Notes under the pieces: generated by a model
Told to the model about the DNA's origin: nothing
Database searches by the model: none
What the model saw: the letters and a program-made list of their open reading frames with translations, nothing else
Part shown: positions 55,971-64,000 of the stretch, in pieces
Layout of the letters: each line of letters opens with the position of its first letter
Numbering within the stretch: the stretch's first letter is position 1
Origin: Pseudomonas jinjuensis
GTDB taxonomy: Bacteria > Pseudomonadota > Gammaproteobacteria > Pseudomonadales > Pseudomonadaceae
Direction of reading: 5' to 3'
Length of the DNA: 64,000 nucleotides
NCBI RefSeq assembly: GCF_900103845.1
Contig: NZ_FNIJ01000002.1
Span: forward strand, 273,864 to 337,863
Translations under genes and position numbers: made by a program

Positions 55971-56975
55971 ATGGCACTCAAAAAAGAAGGGCCGGAGTTT
56001 GACGTCGATGACGAGGTGCTTCTCCTGGAGCCCGACATCATCCTTGAAGAGACGCTTGCCGAAGAGCGGGTTTCGCTTCAGGTCACTCCCAAAGCCACCT
56101 CTCTCTCCTCACTCAAGCAACACAAGCATATCGACTACAGCCGCGCGCTGGACGCCACGCAGCTGTATCTCAACGAAATCGGTTTCTCTCCACTGCTGAC
56201 TCCCGAAGAGGAAGTCCATTTCGCGCGCCTCGCGCAGAAGGGCGACCCGGCCGGGCGGCGGCGGATGATCGAGAGCAACCTGCGCCTGGTGGTGAAGATC
56301 GCCCGGCGCTACGTCAACCGGGGGCTTTCGCTTCTCGACCTGATCGAGGAGGGCAACCTGGGGCTGATCCGGGCTGTCGAGAAATTCGATCCGGAGCGCG
56401 GCTTCCGCTTCTCCACCTACGCGACCTGGTGGATCCGGCAGACCATCGAGCGGGCGATCATGAACCAGACTCGCACCATTCGGCTGCCGATCCATGTGGT
56501 CAAGGAACTCAACGTCTATCTTCGCGCCGCCCGCGAGCTGACCCACAAGCTGGACCACGAGCCGTCGCCGGAAGAGATCGCCAATCTTCTGGAAAAGCCG
56601 GTGGAAGAGGTCAAGCGGATGCTCGGGCTCAACGAGCGTGTCACCTCGGTGGACGTGTCGCTGGGGCCGGATTCGGACAAGACCCTCCTCGACACCCTCA
56701 CCGACGACCGGCCGACCGACCCCTGCGAACTGCTGCAGGACGACGACCTCAGCGAAAGCATCGACCAGTGGCTGTCCGAACTGACCGACAAGCAGCGCGA
56801 GGTGGTGATCCGTCGCTTCGGTCTGCGCGGCCATGAGAGCAGCACACTGGAAGAAGTGGGGCAGGAAATCGGCCTGACCCGCGAGCGCGTGCGGCAAATC
56901 CAGGTCGAAGCGCTCAAGCGCCTGCGGGAAATCCTCGAGAAGAACGGCCTGTCGAGCGACGCATTGTTCCAGTAA
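55971..56975 (+). CDS. rpoS: RNA polymerase sigma factor RpoS
   Basis: The 334-residue stationary-phase/general-stress sigma factor. Region 1.2 starts [20 protein letters not shown] near residue 52; region 2 holds [25 protein letters not shown] and the -10-reading [21 protein letters not shown] near 145; region 4.2 ends [24 protein letters not shown] near 300. Length equals the P. aeruginosa protein by recall. The start at 55971 is standard; an in-frame upstream start at 55941 is unlikely. Expression is probably driven from the promoter inside nlpD. A strong terminator follows. Confidence 0.98.
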   Translation: MALKKEGPEFDVDDEVLLLEPDIILEETLAEERVSLQVTPKATSLSSLKQHKHIDYSRALDATQLYLNEIGFSPLLTPEEEVHFARLAQKGDPAGRRRMIESNLRLVVKIARRYVNRGLSLLDLIEEGNLGLIRAVEKFDPERGFRFSTYATWWIRQTIERAIMNQTRTIRLPIHVVKELNVYLRAARELTHKLDHEPSPEEIANLLEKPVEEVKRMLGLNERVTSVDVSLGPDSDKTLLDTLTDDRPTDPCELLQDDDLSESIDQWLSELTDKQREVVIRRFGLRGHESSTLEEVGQEIGLTRERVRQIQVEALKRLREILEKNGLSSDALFQ

Positions 56976-56990
56976 TGTGAGCGAGACCAC

Positions 56991-57020
56991 AAAAAAGCCC
57001 GGATCGTTCCGGGCTTTTTT
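56991..57020 (+). terminator. Rho-independent terminator of rpoS
   Basis: Perfect 13-bp arms AAAAAAGCCCGGA and TCCGGGCTTTTTT around TCGT, 15 bp after the rpoS stop. Confidence 0.95.
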
Positions 57021-57030
57021 ATTCATGCCA

Positions 57031-57048
57031 TGTAAGTCATTGCTTACA
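57031..57048. promoter_or_regulatory. GacA upstream activating sequence of rsmZ
   Basis: TGTAAG-TCATTG-CTTACA is an exact match to the known GacA site TGTAAG-N6-CTTACA, about 160-178 bp upstream of the likely rsmZ start, the expected distance. The stretch between it and the promoter (57049-57190) is AT-rich and has no gene. Confidence 0.93.
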
Positions 57049-57207
57049 CGTGTTGTACGTTTTCGCCGATATCTCCCCCGTATGGCTTTTTCGCTTTTTT
57101 CAAGTCTCTGCTTTTGAAGGGAAATTCATTTTGGCGTGATGGTGTTCACGTTCCTTGCATCCCTTTCGCCCCTTGTGCCGTAAAGCTATAGGACTAATAT
57201 CGATCCT

Positions 57208-57341
57208 GCGTACAGGGAAAAACGCAGGCCGACAGGGACTTCGGTCGGGACATCGCCGGAAGCGATTCATCAGGAAGATGAATAGGGAACAAATGGAATA
57301 GGGAAAAAAGAGTGGGCGGGTTCAACCCCGCCCCTTTTTTT
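57208..57341 (+). ncRNA. rsmZ: Small regulatory RNA RsmZ
   Basis: A GacA-controlled RNA that sequesters RsmA/CsrA proteins. Eight GGA motifs are present (A of each at 57218, 57238, 57250, 57260, 57275, 57288, 57297, 57304). Several are shown in hairpin loops: ATCGC-CGGAA-GCGAT (57252-57266) and TCAT-CAGGAAG-ATGA (57268-57282), and one between GCCGAC and GTCGG (57229-57248). A -10 TAATAT at 57195-57200 sets the start near 57208, and the GACA upstream site is at 57031-57048. It ends in the GGGCGGG...CCCGCCC hairpin with a T7 run. Position between rpoS and fdxA is the conserved one. The exact 5' end is estimated. Confidence 0.93.
57313..57341 (+). terminator. Rho-independent terminator of rsmZ
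   Basis: Stem GGGCGGG/CCCGCCC with loop TTCAA-type sequence, followed by seven T residues; it ends rsmZ. Confidence 0.92.
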
Positions 57342-57346
57342 GCCCG

Positions 57347-57380
57347 CAGAAAATGAAAGGCCCGCACATTGGCGGGCCTT
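57347..57380 (-). terminator. Rho-independent terminator of fdxA
   Basis: On the minus strand, AAGGCCCGC pairs with GCGGGCCTT around a 6-base loop, then TTTCATTTTC. It lies back to back with the rsmZ terminator, separating the convergent units. Confidence 0.85.
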
Positions 57381-57389
57381 CGATGGAGA

Positions 57390-57713
57390 TCAGCGCTCCA
57401 GGTGCTTCAGTTTGTCGGCGACGCCATCCCACTCCTCGGCGTCCGGCAGCGAATCCTTCTTCTCGGTGATGTTCGGCCACACTTCGGCCAGATCCTTGTT
57501 CAGCTCGATGAATTCCTGCATGTTCTCCGGGACCTCGTCCTCGGAGAAGATCGCCTGGGCCGGGCATTCGGGCTCGCAGAGCGCGCAGTCGATGCACTCG
57601 TCCGGATGGATGACCAGGAAGTTCGGGCCTTCGTAGAAGCAGTCCACCGGGCAGACTTCCACGCAGTCGGTGTATTTGCACTTGATGCAGTTGTCGGTGA
57701 CGACGAAGGTCAT
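57390..57713 (-). CDS. fdxA: Ferredoxin FdxA, 3Fe-4S/4Fe-4S type
   Basis: A 107-residue soluble ferredoxin. The N-terminal cluster motifs [18 protein letters not shown] (residues 9-26) and [12 protein letters not shown] (near 40-51) match the seven-iron ferredoxins of the Azotobacter vinelandii ferredoxin I type, followed by the long acidic C-terminal tail ([15 protein letters not shown]). In P. aeruginosa the same gene lies next to rsmZ. Its physiological partner is not shown here. Confidence 0.96.
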   Translation of the reverse strand: MTFVVTDNCIKCKYTDCVEVCPVDCFYEGPNFLVIHPDECIDCALCEPECPAQAIFSEDEVPENMQEFIELNKDLAEVWPNITEKKDSLPDAEEWDGVADKLKHLER

Positions 57714-57779
57714 TTTCTAATTTTCTCCTCAGGCGGGCGGCTAAGCGCGCGCGATTCTAGCAGCTTGTTCGGCTGTCCG

Positions 57780-60353
57780 TCAGATTCGCATCTTCCATGC
57801 ATATAACAAATCCAGCGCCTGACGCGGGGTAAGGTCGTCGGGGCGGACCCGCGAAAGCTCGTCTATGACCGGATGCGGCAGGCTGGCGAACAAGTCATTC
57901 TGCACCGGCGCCGCGTCGTGGGAATTGACCGGCCGCGGCAGTTCATGGGGCAGGCTGGTGGTTTCCAGGCGGGCGAGGTGCTCGCGGGCGCGCAGGATCA
58001 CCGGCCCGGGTACCCCGGCCAGTTGCGCGACGGCCAGGCCGTAGCTCTGGCTGGCCGGTCCCGGCAGCACGTGGTGCAGGAAGACGATGCGCTCGTTGTG
58101 CTCGGTGGCGTTGAGATGCACGTTGGCCACCGCCGGCTCGCTTTCCGGCAGCACGGTCAGCTCGAAGTAGTGGGTGGCGAACAGGGTGAAGGCGCGCAGG
58201 CGGGCCAGGTGTTCCGCCGCCGCCCAGGCCAGCGACAGGCCGTCGAAGGTACTGGTGCCGCGGCCCACCTCGTCCATCAGCACCAGGCTGCGATCAGTGG
58301 CGTTGTGCAGGATGTTGGCCGTCTCGCTCATTTCCACCATGAAGGTGGAGCGGCCGCCGGCGAGGTCGTCCGAGGAGCCGATGCGGGTGAAGATGCGGTC
58401 CACCAGCGACAGCTCGCAGCGTGCCGCCGGGACGAAGCTGCCGATGTGCGCCAGCAGCACGATCAGTGCCGTTTGCCGCATGTAGGTGGATTTACCGCCC
58501 ATGTTCGGGCCGGTGATCACCAGCATGCGGGTGTCTTCGTCGAGCGTCAGGTCGTTGGCGACGAAGGGGGTGTCGAGCACCTGCTCCACCACCGGATGGC
58601 GGCCCTGCTCGATCAGGATGCCGGACTCCTCGACGAAGCGCGGGCGATTCAGGTCGAGGTTGAGCGCGCGTTCGGCGAGGTTCGCCAGCACGTCCAGTTC
58701 GGCCAGGGCGGCGGCGGTGTCCTGCAGCGGCGCGAGCTGGGCGATCAGCAGTTCCAGCAGCTCCTCGTACAGCTGCTTTTCCCGAGCCAGGGCGCGGCTC
58801 TGGGCGGACAGCGCCTTGTCCTCGAAAGCCTTCAGCTCCGGGGTGATGAAGCGCTCGGCGCCCTTCAGGGTCTGGCGGCGGATGTAGTCGGCCGGCGCCT
58901 GCTCGGCCTGCACCCGCGGCAGTTCGATGTAGTAGCCGTGGATGCGGTTGTAGCCGACCTTCAGGTTGGGCAGGCCGGTGCGGGCCTTCTCCCGTGCCTC
59001 CAGGTCCATCAGGTACTGGCCGGCGTTTTCGCTGAGGGTCTGCAGTTCGTCCAGTTCGGCGTCGTAGCCGCGCTTGATCACGCCGCCGTCGCGGATCACC
59101 GCCGGCGGGTTGTCGATGACCGCCCGGGCCAGCAGGTCGGCCAGTTCCGGATAGGTGCGGATGCTGATGGCCAGCTCGCCGAGATGCGGCGCTTCCAGTT
59201 CGAGCATGCCGCGCTGCAGCTCGGGCAGGGCGGCCAGCGCGTCGCGCAGTCGCGCCAGATCGCGCGGGCGGGCGTTGCGCAGGCCGATACGGGCGAGGAT
59301 GCGCTCGACGTCGCCGATTTCCTTGAGCTGCGGCTGCAGGGTTTCGAAGCGGTAGCGCTCCAGCAGGCAGGCGATGGATTCCTGGCGCGCCTCCAGTACC
59401 GCGCGGTCGCGTAGCGGACGGTTCAGCCAGCGGGTCAGCAGGCGGCTGCCCATGGCGGTCTGGCAGCGGTCGACCACGGACTGCAGGGTGTTGTCGCGGC
59501 CGCCGGAGAGGTTGGTGTCCAGTTCCAGGTTGCGGCGGCTGGCACCATCGAGGATCACCGTGTCGTCCAGGCGCTCATGGCGCAGGCTGCGCAGGTGCGG
59601 CAGGGCGGTGCGCTGGGTTTCCCTGGCGTAGGCCAGCAGGCAGCCGGCAGCGCCGATGGCGAGGGTCAGTTCGTGGCAGCCGAAGCCCTTCAGGTCCTGG
59701 GTGCCGAACTGCTGGCAGAGGCTCTTGTGCGCCGAATCGCGGTCGAAGTCCCAGGGTGCGCGACGGCGCACGCCGCGACGCTTCTCGGCCGGCAGGCCCT
59801 GCGGCCAGTCGTCGGGAATCAGCAGCTCGGCGGGGTTCAGGCGCTCCAGTTCGGCCAGCAGGCTTTCCCAGCCGCGGATTTCCTGGACGCTGAAACGGCC
59901 GCTGGTGATGTCCAGCACGGCCAGGCCGAACAGCCGCTCGTCGCCGAGCACGGCGGCCAGCAGGTTGTCGCGGCGCTCGTCGAGAAATGCTTCGTCGCTG
60001 ACCGTGCCGGGAGTGATGACTCGCACCACCTGGCGCTCCACCGGCCCCTTGCTGGTCGCCGGGTCACCGATCTGCTCGCAGATCACCACCGACTCGCCGA
60101 GCTTCACCAGCTTGGCCAGGTAGCCCTCGGCGGAGTGGAAGGGGATACCGGCCATCGGGATGGCGTTGCCTGCCGACTGCCCGCGCGCGGTCAGGGTGAT
60201 GTCGAGCAGCTTGGCGGCTTTCTTCGCGTCTTCGTAGAAGAGTTCGTAGAAGTCGCCCATGCGGTAGAACATCAGCTGATCCGGGTGCTGGTTCTTCAGC
60301 CGGAAGTACTGTTGCATCATGGGTGTGTGGGCGGAGAGGTCGCTCTGGGTCAT
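57780..60353 (-). CDS. mutS: DNA mismatch repair protein MutS
   Basis: An 857-residue mismatch sensor. The mismatch-binding Phe-x-Glu is in [16 protein letters not shown] near residue 30, and the ATPase Walker A is [19 protein letters not shown] near 616, with [18 protein letters not shown] as the Walker B/signature region near 690. The C-terminal tail ends [14 protein letters not shown] start at the ATG 60353 ([17 protein letters not shown]), as in Pseudomonas orthologues; an in-frame start at 60410 is upstream of it and not typical. It is divergent from the PncC-like gene. Confidence 0.97.
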   Translation of the reverse strand: MTQSDLSAHTPMMQQYFRLKNQHPDQLMFYRMGDFYELFYEDAKKAAKLLDITLTARGQSAGNAIPMAGIPFHSAEGYLAKLVKLGESVVICEQIGDPATSKGPVERQVVRVITPGTVSDEAFLDERRDNLLAAVLGDERLFGLAVLDITSGRFSVQEIRGWESLLAELERLNPAELLIPDDWPQGLPAEKRRGVRRRAPWDFDRDSAHKSLCQQFGTQDLKGFGCHELTLAIGAAGCLLAYARETQRTALPHLRSLRHERLDDTVILDGASRRNLELDTNLSGGRDNTLQSVVDRCQTAMGSRLLTRWLNRPLRDRAVLEARQESIACLLERYRFETLQPQLKEIGDVERILARIGLRNARPRDLARLRDALAALPELQRGMLELEAPHLGELAISIRTYPELADLLARAVIDNPPAVIRDGGVIKRGYDAELDELQTLSENAGQYLMDLEAREKARTGLPNLKVGYNRIHGYYIELPRVQAEQAPADYIRRQTLKGAERFITPELKAFEDKALSAQSRALAREKQLYEELLELLIAQLAPLQDTAAALAELDVLANLAERALNLDLNRPRFVEESGILIEQGRHPVVEQVLDTPFVANDLTLDEDTRMLVITGPNMGGKSTYMRQTALIVLLAHIGSFVPAARCELSLVDRIFTRIGSSDDLAGGRSTFMVEMSETANILHNATDRSLVLMDEVGRGTSTFDGLSLAWAAAEHLARLRAFTLFATHYFELTVLPESEPAVANVHLNATEHNERIVFLHHVLPGPASQSYGLAVAQLAGVPGPVILRAREHLARLETTSLPHELPRPVNSHDAAPVQNDLFASLPHPVIDELSRVRPDDLTPRQALDLLYAWKMRI

Positions 60354-60433
60354 TGCGGGTGGCGGTCCGGCTTTCATATGCAAAAGCGCGTAGTGTACGG
60401 TATCCGCCACCTTCTTTGGCCCCTGGAGGCGTC

Positions 60434-60946
60434 GTGTCCATCAGTGAATCCGCGATCACCGAACTGTCCGCCCGCCTCGGTTCGAAACTGCTCGCCCGGC
60501 AGTTGCAGGTGAGTACCGCCGAGTCCTGCACCGGCGGCGGGATCGCCGAGGCGATCACGCGGGTCGCCGGCAGTTCTGCCTGGTTCGAGGCCGGTTACGT
60601 CACCTATTCCAACCGTCAGAAAACCCTCCAGCTCGGTGTGCCGGAACAGCTGTTCGGCGAGGTCGGCGCGGTCAGCCGGGAGGTGGTCGAGGCCATGGCA
60701 CGTGGTGCCTGCGAACGCAGCGGCGCGCATTTCGCCGTGGCGGTGAGCGGCATCGCCGGGCCGGATGGCGGTTCGGCGGAAAAGCCGGTCGGCACCGTCT
60801 GGCTGGCCTGGGCCGATGGCGAAAAGACCTTCGCCGAGAAGCGTCTGTTCGCCGGCGATCGGGCCACCGTACGCCAGCAGACGGTGGCAGCCGCTCTGGC
60901 CGGCCTGCTCCGGCTGGCCGACGGGGAAAATCCTTTGCAGGGGTAG
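60434..60946 (+). CDS. CinA C-terminal family amidase (PncC type)
   Basis: A 170-residue protein consisting of the CinA C-terminal domain alone, a nicotinamide-mononucleotide amidohydrolase in PncC enzymes (NAD recycling). Catalytic motif [22 protein letters not shown] (Ser and Lys-type site) lies near residue 23, and [22 protein letters not shown] near 106. A GTG start at 60434 follows CTGGAGG; upstream in-frame starts overlap the mutS leader. Gene order mutS, cinA-like, recA, recX is conserved in Pseudomonas; no CinA N-terminal MoaB-like domain is present. Confidence 0.93.
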   Translation: MSISESAITELSARLGSKLLARQLQVSTAESCTGGGIAEAITRVAGSSAWFEAGYVTYSNRQKTLQLGVPEQLFGEVGAVSREVVEAMARGACERSGAHFAVAVSGIAGPDGGSAEKPVGTVWLAWADGEKTFAEKRLFAGDRATVRQQTVAAALAGLLRLADGENPLQG

Positions 60947-60955
60947 GCGACCGCC

Positions 60956-60984
60956 TTGCCCTGTGGAATAATACTGTCTAATTA
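60956..60984 (+). promoter_or_regulatory. recA promoter
   Basis: TTGCCC at 60956-60961 and TAATTA at 60979-60984, 17 bp apart; the -10 lies inside the SOS box. Confidence 0.6.
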
Positions 60985-60989
60985 TACAG
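60974..60989. promoter_or_regulatory. LexA box of recA
   Basis: CTGTCTAATTATACAG, an exact CTG-N10-CAG operator with CTGT/ACAG ends, overlapping the recA -10 element and 43 bp upstream of the ATG. Confidence 0.93.
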
Positions 60990-61032
60990 TTGTTCGTGGC
61001 CGTCCGGCCGCTCTGACTTCGTGAGGAATTCA

Positions 61033-62094
61033 ATGGACGAGAACAAGAAGCGCGCCCTGGCCGCGGCTCTGGGACAGATCGAACGCCAATTCGGCAAGGG
61101 CGCGGTGATGCGCATGGGCGACCATGAGCGCCAGGCCATTCCGGCCATTTCCACCGGCTCGCTCGGCCTGGACATTGCTCTCGGCATCGGCGGCCTGCCG
61201 AAAGGCCGTATCGTCGAAATCTACGGTCCGGAATCCTCGGGCAAGACCACCCTGACCCTGTCGGTCATCGCCGAAGCCCAGAAGCAGGGCGCCACTTGCG
61301 CCTTCGTCGACGCCGAGCACGCGCTGGACCCGGACTACGCCGGCAAGCTGGGCGTCAACGTCGACGACCTGCTGGTCTCGCAGCCGGACACCGGCGAGCA
61401 GGCCCTGGAAATCACCGACATGCTGGTGCGCTCCAACGCGGTCGACGTGATCATCGTCGACTCCGTGGCGGCCCTGGTGCCGAAGGCCGAAATCGAAGGC
61501 GAGATGGGCGACGCCCACGTTGGTCTGCAGGCCCGCCTGATGTCCCAGGCGCTGCGCAAGATCACCGGCAACATCAAGAACGCCAACTGCCTGGTCATCT
61601 TCATCAACCAGATTCGCATGAAGATCGGCGTGATGTTCGGCAACCCGGAAACCACTACCGGCGGCAACGCGCTGAAGTTCTACGCCTCGGTCCGCCTGGA
61701 CATCCGCCGCACCGGCGCGGTGAAGGAAGGCGACGAGGTGGTCGGTAGCGAAACCCGCGTCAAGGTGGTGAAGAACAAGGTGGCGCCGCCGTTCCGTCAG
61801 GCCGAGTTCCAGATCCTCTATGGCAAGGGCATCTACCGTACCGGCGAGATCATCGACCTGGGCGTACAACTGGGGCTGATCGAGAAGTCCGGTGCCTGGT
61901 ACAGCTACCAGGGCAGCAAGATCGGCCAGGGCAAGGCGAATGCCGCCAAGTATCTGGAAGAGAATGCGGAAGCCTGCGCGGTGCTGGACAAGGCCATCCG
62001 CGAGCAGCTGCTGAAAAACCAGCCGGCTCCGACCAAGGCCGAGCTGGCCGCCGCCGAGGCAGCCGAGGCCGCTGAAGCCGACCTCGACTACTGA
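61033..62094 (+). CDS. recA: Recombinase RecA
   Basis: A 353-residue strand-exchange protein and co-protease that triggers LexA cleavage. Walker A is [10 protein letters not shown] at residues 65-74; [22 protein letters not shown] near 142 carries Walker B and loop L1; and loop L2 spans [21 protein letters not shown] near 198. The C-terminus is acidic. ATG 61033 ([17 protein letters not shown]) is the family start; an in-frame GTG at 61021 is less likely. recX follows 8 bp later. Confidence 0.98.
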   Translation: MDENKKRALAAALGQIERQFGKGAVMRMGDHERQAIPAISTGSLGLDIALGIGGLPKGRIVEIYGPESSGKTTLTLSVIAEAQKQGATCAFVDAEHALDPDYAGKLGVNVDDLLVSQPDTGEQALEITDMLVRSNAVDVIIVDSVAALVPKAEIEGEMGDAHVGLQARLMSQALRKITGNIKNANCLVIFINQIRMKIGVMFGNPETTTGGNALKFYASVRLDIRRTGAVKEGDEVVGSETRVKVVKNKVAPPFRQAEFQILYGKGIYRTGEIIDLGVQLGLIEKSGAWYSYQGSKIGQGKANAAKYLEENAEACAVLDKAIREQLLKNQPAPTKAELAAAEAAEAAEADLDY

Positions 62095-62102
62095 TACCCG
62101 CC

Positions 62103-62579
62103 ATGCCGGTCGTGCTCGACAATCCCGTCGCCGTGCGGCGGGCCGCCATGGACCTCCTGGCGCGTCGCGAACACGGTCGCGCCGAGTTGTCCCGCAAGCT
62201 GCGCCAGCGCGGGGCAGCCCAGGAACTCATAGACCCCGCCCTCGACCGTCTGGCCGAGGAGGGGTTGCTCAACGAATCCCGCTATCTGGAAAGCTTCATC
62301 GCCAGCCGTGCCCGCAATGGCTACGGTCCGCTGCGCATTCGCCAGGAACTGGCCCAGCGCGGCCTGGCGCGCAATGAGATCGAAAGGGCGCTGGATACGG
62401 CGGAGGTCGACTGGTTCGCCCAGCTGCGCGAGACGTGGCGACGCAAGTTCGCTGGACGCGCGCCGACGGACCCGAAGGAGCGCGCCCAGCAGGGACGCTT
62501 CCTCGCTTATCGCGGCTATTCGCAGGAGGCCATCGGCCGCCTGCTGAGTGGGCGCGGCGATCCGGACGAATACGAATGA
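62103..62579 (+). CDS. recX: Regulatory protein RecX
   Basis: A 158-residue helical protein of three repeated three-helix modules that binds inside RecA filaments and limits their growth. Typical segments are [24 protein letters not shown] near residue 14 and [24 protein letters not shown] near 75. It is 8 bp downstream of recA, so it shares the SOS promoter, and is followed by a clear terminator. Confidence 0.95.
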   Translation: MPVVLDNPVAVRRAAMDLLARREHGRAELSRKLRQRGAAQELIDPALDRLAEEGLLNESRYLESFIASRARNGYGPLRIRQELAQRGLARNEIERALDTAEVDWFAQLRETWRRKFAGRAPTDPKERAQQGRFLAYRGYSQEAIGRLLSGRGDPDEYE

Positions 62580-62584
62580 ATGAG

Positions 62585-62610
62585 AAGGCACCCAAGCGGG
62601 TGCCTTTTTT
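62585..62610 (+). terminator. Rho-independent terminator after recX
   Basis: Arms AAGGCACCC and GGGTGCCTT around AAGC, then a T-run. It begins 5 bp after the recX stop. Confidence 0.95.
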
Positions 62611-62658
62611 GTCAAAGCGTATGGAGGATGCAATCCGGCCGGTTCTTCGCACCGAAAT

Positions 62659-62680
62659 GGCGGGTTGTACCCGCCCTACG
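62659..62680. repeat. Short palindrome of the GGCGGGTT/CCCTACGG class
   Basis: GGCGGGTTGTACCCGCC followed by CTACGG, a small hairpin of the same flavour as the other CCCTAC-ending repeats, in the gap between recX and the LOG-family gene. Confidence 0.5.
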
Positions 62681-62713
62681 GATTTTCTCCGGTAATCCGC
62701 AAAGAACCTTTTT

Positions 62714-63793
62714 TCATTGAGTGCCAGCCCAGTTTTCCTTCAGGTTGATGTAGTTGACCAGCTCCCGCAGCCGGCCGTGGTCGCGCCCGTTGAAGGTGAA
62801 GGCCAGGCGCGTGAGATGGGCGAATTCCGGTTCGTCTTCTTCCAGTTCGCTGTAGGGCTGCTGCTGGAATCCACCGCTCAGGTAGATGTCCGGGAAGGCG
62901 TCGTGCAGGTGGTTCAGGGCTTCCGGCTTCAGCGGATGGTTCAGGCGTATGACGAAGCGGTCCTGCAGCCAGCGGCTGGAGTGGAAGTTGCTGTAGAACT
63001 GGGCGATTTCGGCGGCGGCATCCTCCGCGCGGTGTACCAGGCGGACCAGATGCATGTCGCTGGCGAGGATGTAGCGGTTGTCTTCCAGCTGTTCCTTCAT
63101 GAATTTCAGCGCCTGTTCCCAGTAATGGCCGCCCGGCTGGTCGAGCAGCACGATCGGCACCAGCGGGCTCTTGCCGGTCTGGATCAGGGTCAGCACTTCC
63201 AGCGCTTCGTCCAGCGTGCCGAAGCCGCCGGGGCAGAGCACCAGCGCGTCGGCCTCCTTGACGAAGAACAGCTTGCGCAGGAAGAAGAAGTGGAACGACA
63301 GCAGGTTGGTGGAGCCCTCGACGGTGTGGTTGGCCTGCTGCTCGAAGGGCAGGGTGATGTTGAAGCCGAGGCTGTTTTCCAGCCCCGCGCCCTCGTGGGC
63401 GGCGGCCATGATGCCGCCGCCGGCGCCGGTGATCACCATCATGTCGTAGCGTGCCAGCGTGGCGCCGAGTTCCCGGGCCAGGGAATACAGGGGGTGGTCC
63501 TCGGGCGTGCGCGCGGAGCCGAAGACGGTGACCTTGCGGCGGCGCTTGAACTGTTCCAGGGTGCTGAAGGCGCGCTCCATCTCGCGCAGGGTCTGCAGCA
63601 TGATCTTGGCGTCCCAGCGGTTGCGGTCGGCCTGCGCCATGCGCGTCACGGTGGTGAGCATTTCGCGATACAGCGGCAGGTTCGGGCTGCCGCCGGGTAC
63701 GGCCAGGGTCGAGAGTTCGTCTATTTTCTGCGCCAGCTCGGCACCGCTGGTCTGGAAGTGTCTGGAGAGATAGTCGTCGGGCTCATAGGGCAT
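62714..63793 (-). CDS. LOG-family protein (Rossmann-fold, lysine-decarboxylase-like nucleotide-binding)
   Basis: A 359-residue protein of the LOG/TIGR00730 fold. The hallmark PGGFGTLDEALEVLTLIQTGK is near residue 184, with GSARTPEDHPLYSLARELG near 91 and VITGAGGGIMAAAHEGAG near 118. Members cleave nucleotide 5'-monophosphates at the N-glycosidic bond; cytokinin activation is only known for some. N- and C-terminal helical extensions make it longer than typical LOG (about 200 residues), which suggests a distinct subgroup. Specific function is not known to me. It lies convergent with recX. Confidence 0.9.
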   Translation of the reverse strand: MPYEPDDYLSRHFQTSGAELAQKIDELSTLAVPGGSPNLPLYREMLTTVTRMAQADRNRWDAKIMLQTLREMERAFSTLEQFKRRRKVTVFGSARTPEDHPLYSLARELGATLARYDMMVITGAGGGIMAAAHEGAGLENSLGFNITLPFEQQANHTVEGSTNLLSFHFFFLRKLFFVKEADALVLCPGGFGTLDEALEVLTLIQTGKSPLVPIVLLDQPGGHYWEQALKFMKEQLEDNRYILASDMHLVRLVHRAEDAAAEIAQFYSNFHSSRWLQDRFVIRLNHPLKPEALNHLHDAFPDIYLSGGFQQQPYSELEEDEPEFAHLTRLAFTFNGRDHGRLRELVNYINLKENWAGTQ

Positions 63794-63876
63794 GTTGATA
63801 CTCCTTGTTCATCAACCCCTTGGAAGCGGTCACGCCAGTCTGACATGGCGAATGTGACAGTCAGTGAGACCCCCTG

Positions 63877-64000
63877 TCAGATGGCAATGCGGTCCCCCGG
63901 TTCCGGAATGTTGGCGCGCCAGCTGAGGCGATCGAGGATGGCGGCCTGCAGGGTGTCCATCTTTTCTCGCTCGCCATGTATCAGGTATAGCTCGGGTTTC
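63877..64000 (-). CDS. Metallo-beta-lactamase-fold protein, C-terminal end (5' part outside window)
   Basis: The minus-strand frame is open from the window end to TGA at 63877-63879, about 41 codons. It reads KPELYLIHGEREKMDTLQAA followed by LDRLSWRANIPEPGDRIAI. The HGE...M..L......W.A.IP..GD pattern is the C-terminal RNA-specificity (beta-CASP/RMMBL) segment of MBL-fold nucleases. A full assignment is impossible here; a MBL-fold gene is recalled in this position in P. aeruginosa. Confidence 0.8.
   Translation of the reverse strand, partial: KPELYLIHGEREKMDTLQAAILDRLSWRANIPEPGDRIAI

Overview
The window is a GC-rich chromosomal segment from a gammaproteobacterium of the genus Pseudomonas, most likely the P. 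aeruginosa / citronellolis / nitroreducens side of the genus. The evidence is the near-complete protein similarity to P. aeruginosa families recalled from memory (LexA, PsrA, RpoS, FabZ, MutS), the characteristic gene orders topA-...-sulA-lexA-psrA-nagZ and dapD-...-recX, the Gac/Rsm small RNA rsmZ between rpoS and fdxA, and Pseudomonas-type REP sequences. It is almost entirely core genome: no phage, transposase, CRISPR array, tRNA or rRNA was seen.

Layout. 1-6.4 kb: end of topA, two small conserved genes, the SOS pair lexA-sulA (minus strand, two tandem LexA boxes), the fatty-acid-responsive regulator psrA with two abutting operator palindromes, a leaderless YkuD-fold protein, nagZ and a methylthioinosine phosphorylase. 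6.4-9.1 kb: a large membrane GH17-GT2 beta-glucan synthase (NdvB-like). 9.2-14.6 kb: tcdA, then minus-strand csdE/sufE-csdA, dapD, a LysE-type exporter and an ArsC-like protein, with repeat-rich gaps, then a 71-residue orphan. 14.7-19.5 kb: dapC-glnD and map on the minus strand. 19.8-34.3 kb: a long plus-strand envelope/translation block rpsB-tsf-pyrH-frr-uppS-cdsA-dxr-rseP-bamA-skp-lpxD-fabZ-lpxA-lpxB-rnhB, with many ATGA-type overlaps. 34.4-47.0 kb: AGCS transporter, dnaE, accA, tilS, pyrG, kdsA, eno, ftsB, ispD. 47.0-47.34 kb: a REP cluster. 47.3-51.98 kb: yedF/yedE-like sulfur or selenium genes, a LysR regulator, and divergent adhC-fghA for formaldehyde oxidation. 52.0-57.0 kb: ispF-truD-surE-pcm-nlpD-rpoS. 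57.2-64 kb: rsmZ, fdxA, mutS, a PncC/CinA-type amidase, recA-recX, a LOG-family protein, and the end of a metallo-beta-lactamase-fold gene.

How the parts connect. Three MEP-pathway genes (dxr, ispD, ispF) and uppS supply undecaprenyl phosphate; cdsA, bamA, skp, rseP, lpxD/A/B, fabZ, kdsA and accA serve envelope lipid and protein assembly. The two ends of the window hold the SOS regulon (lexA-sulA with two boxes; recA-recX with one). Stationary-phase control is also linked within the window: PsrA at 3.4 kb has a matching operator inside nlpD, upstream of rpoS. The least routine items are the signal-less YkuD enzyme next to nagZ (a candidate cytoplasmic L,D-carboxypeptidase of murein recycling), a perfect 9-6-9 palindrome in front of the LysR gene, the overlapping yedE/yedF pair, the orphan small protein at 14.3 kb, and the gene-order join around the NdvB-like gene. 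I found no clearly new multi-gene system.
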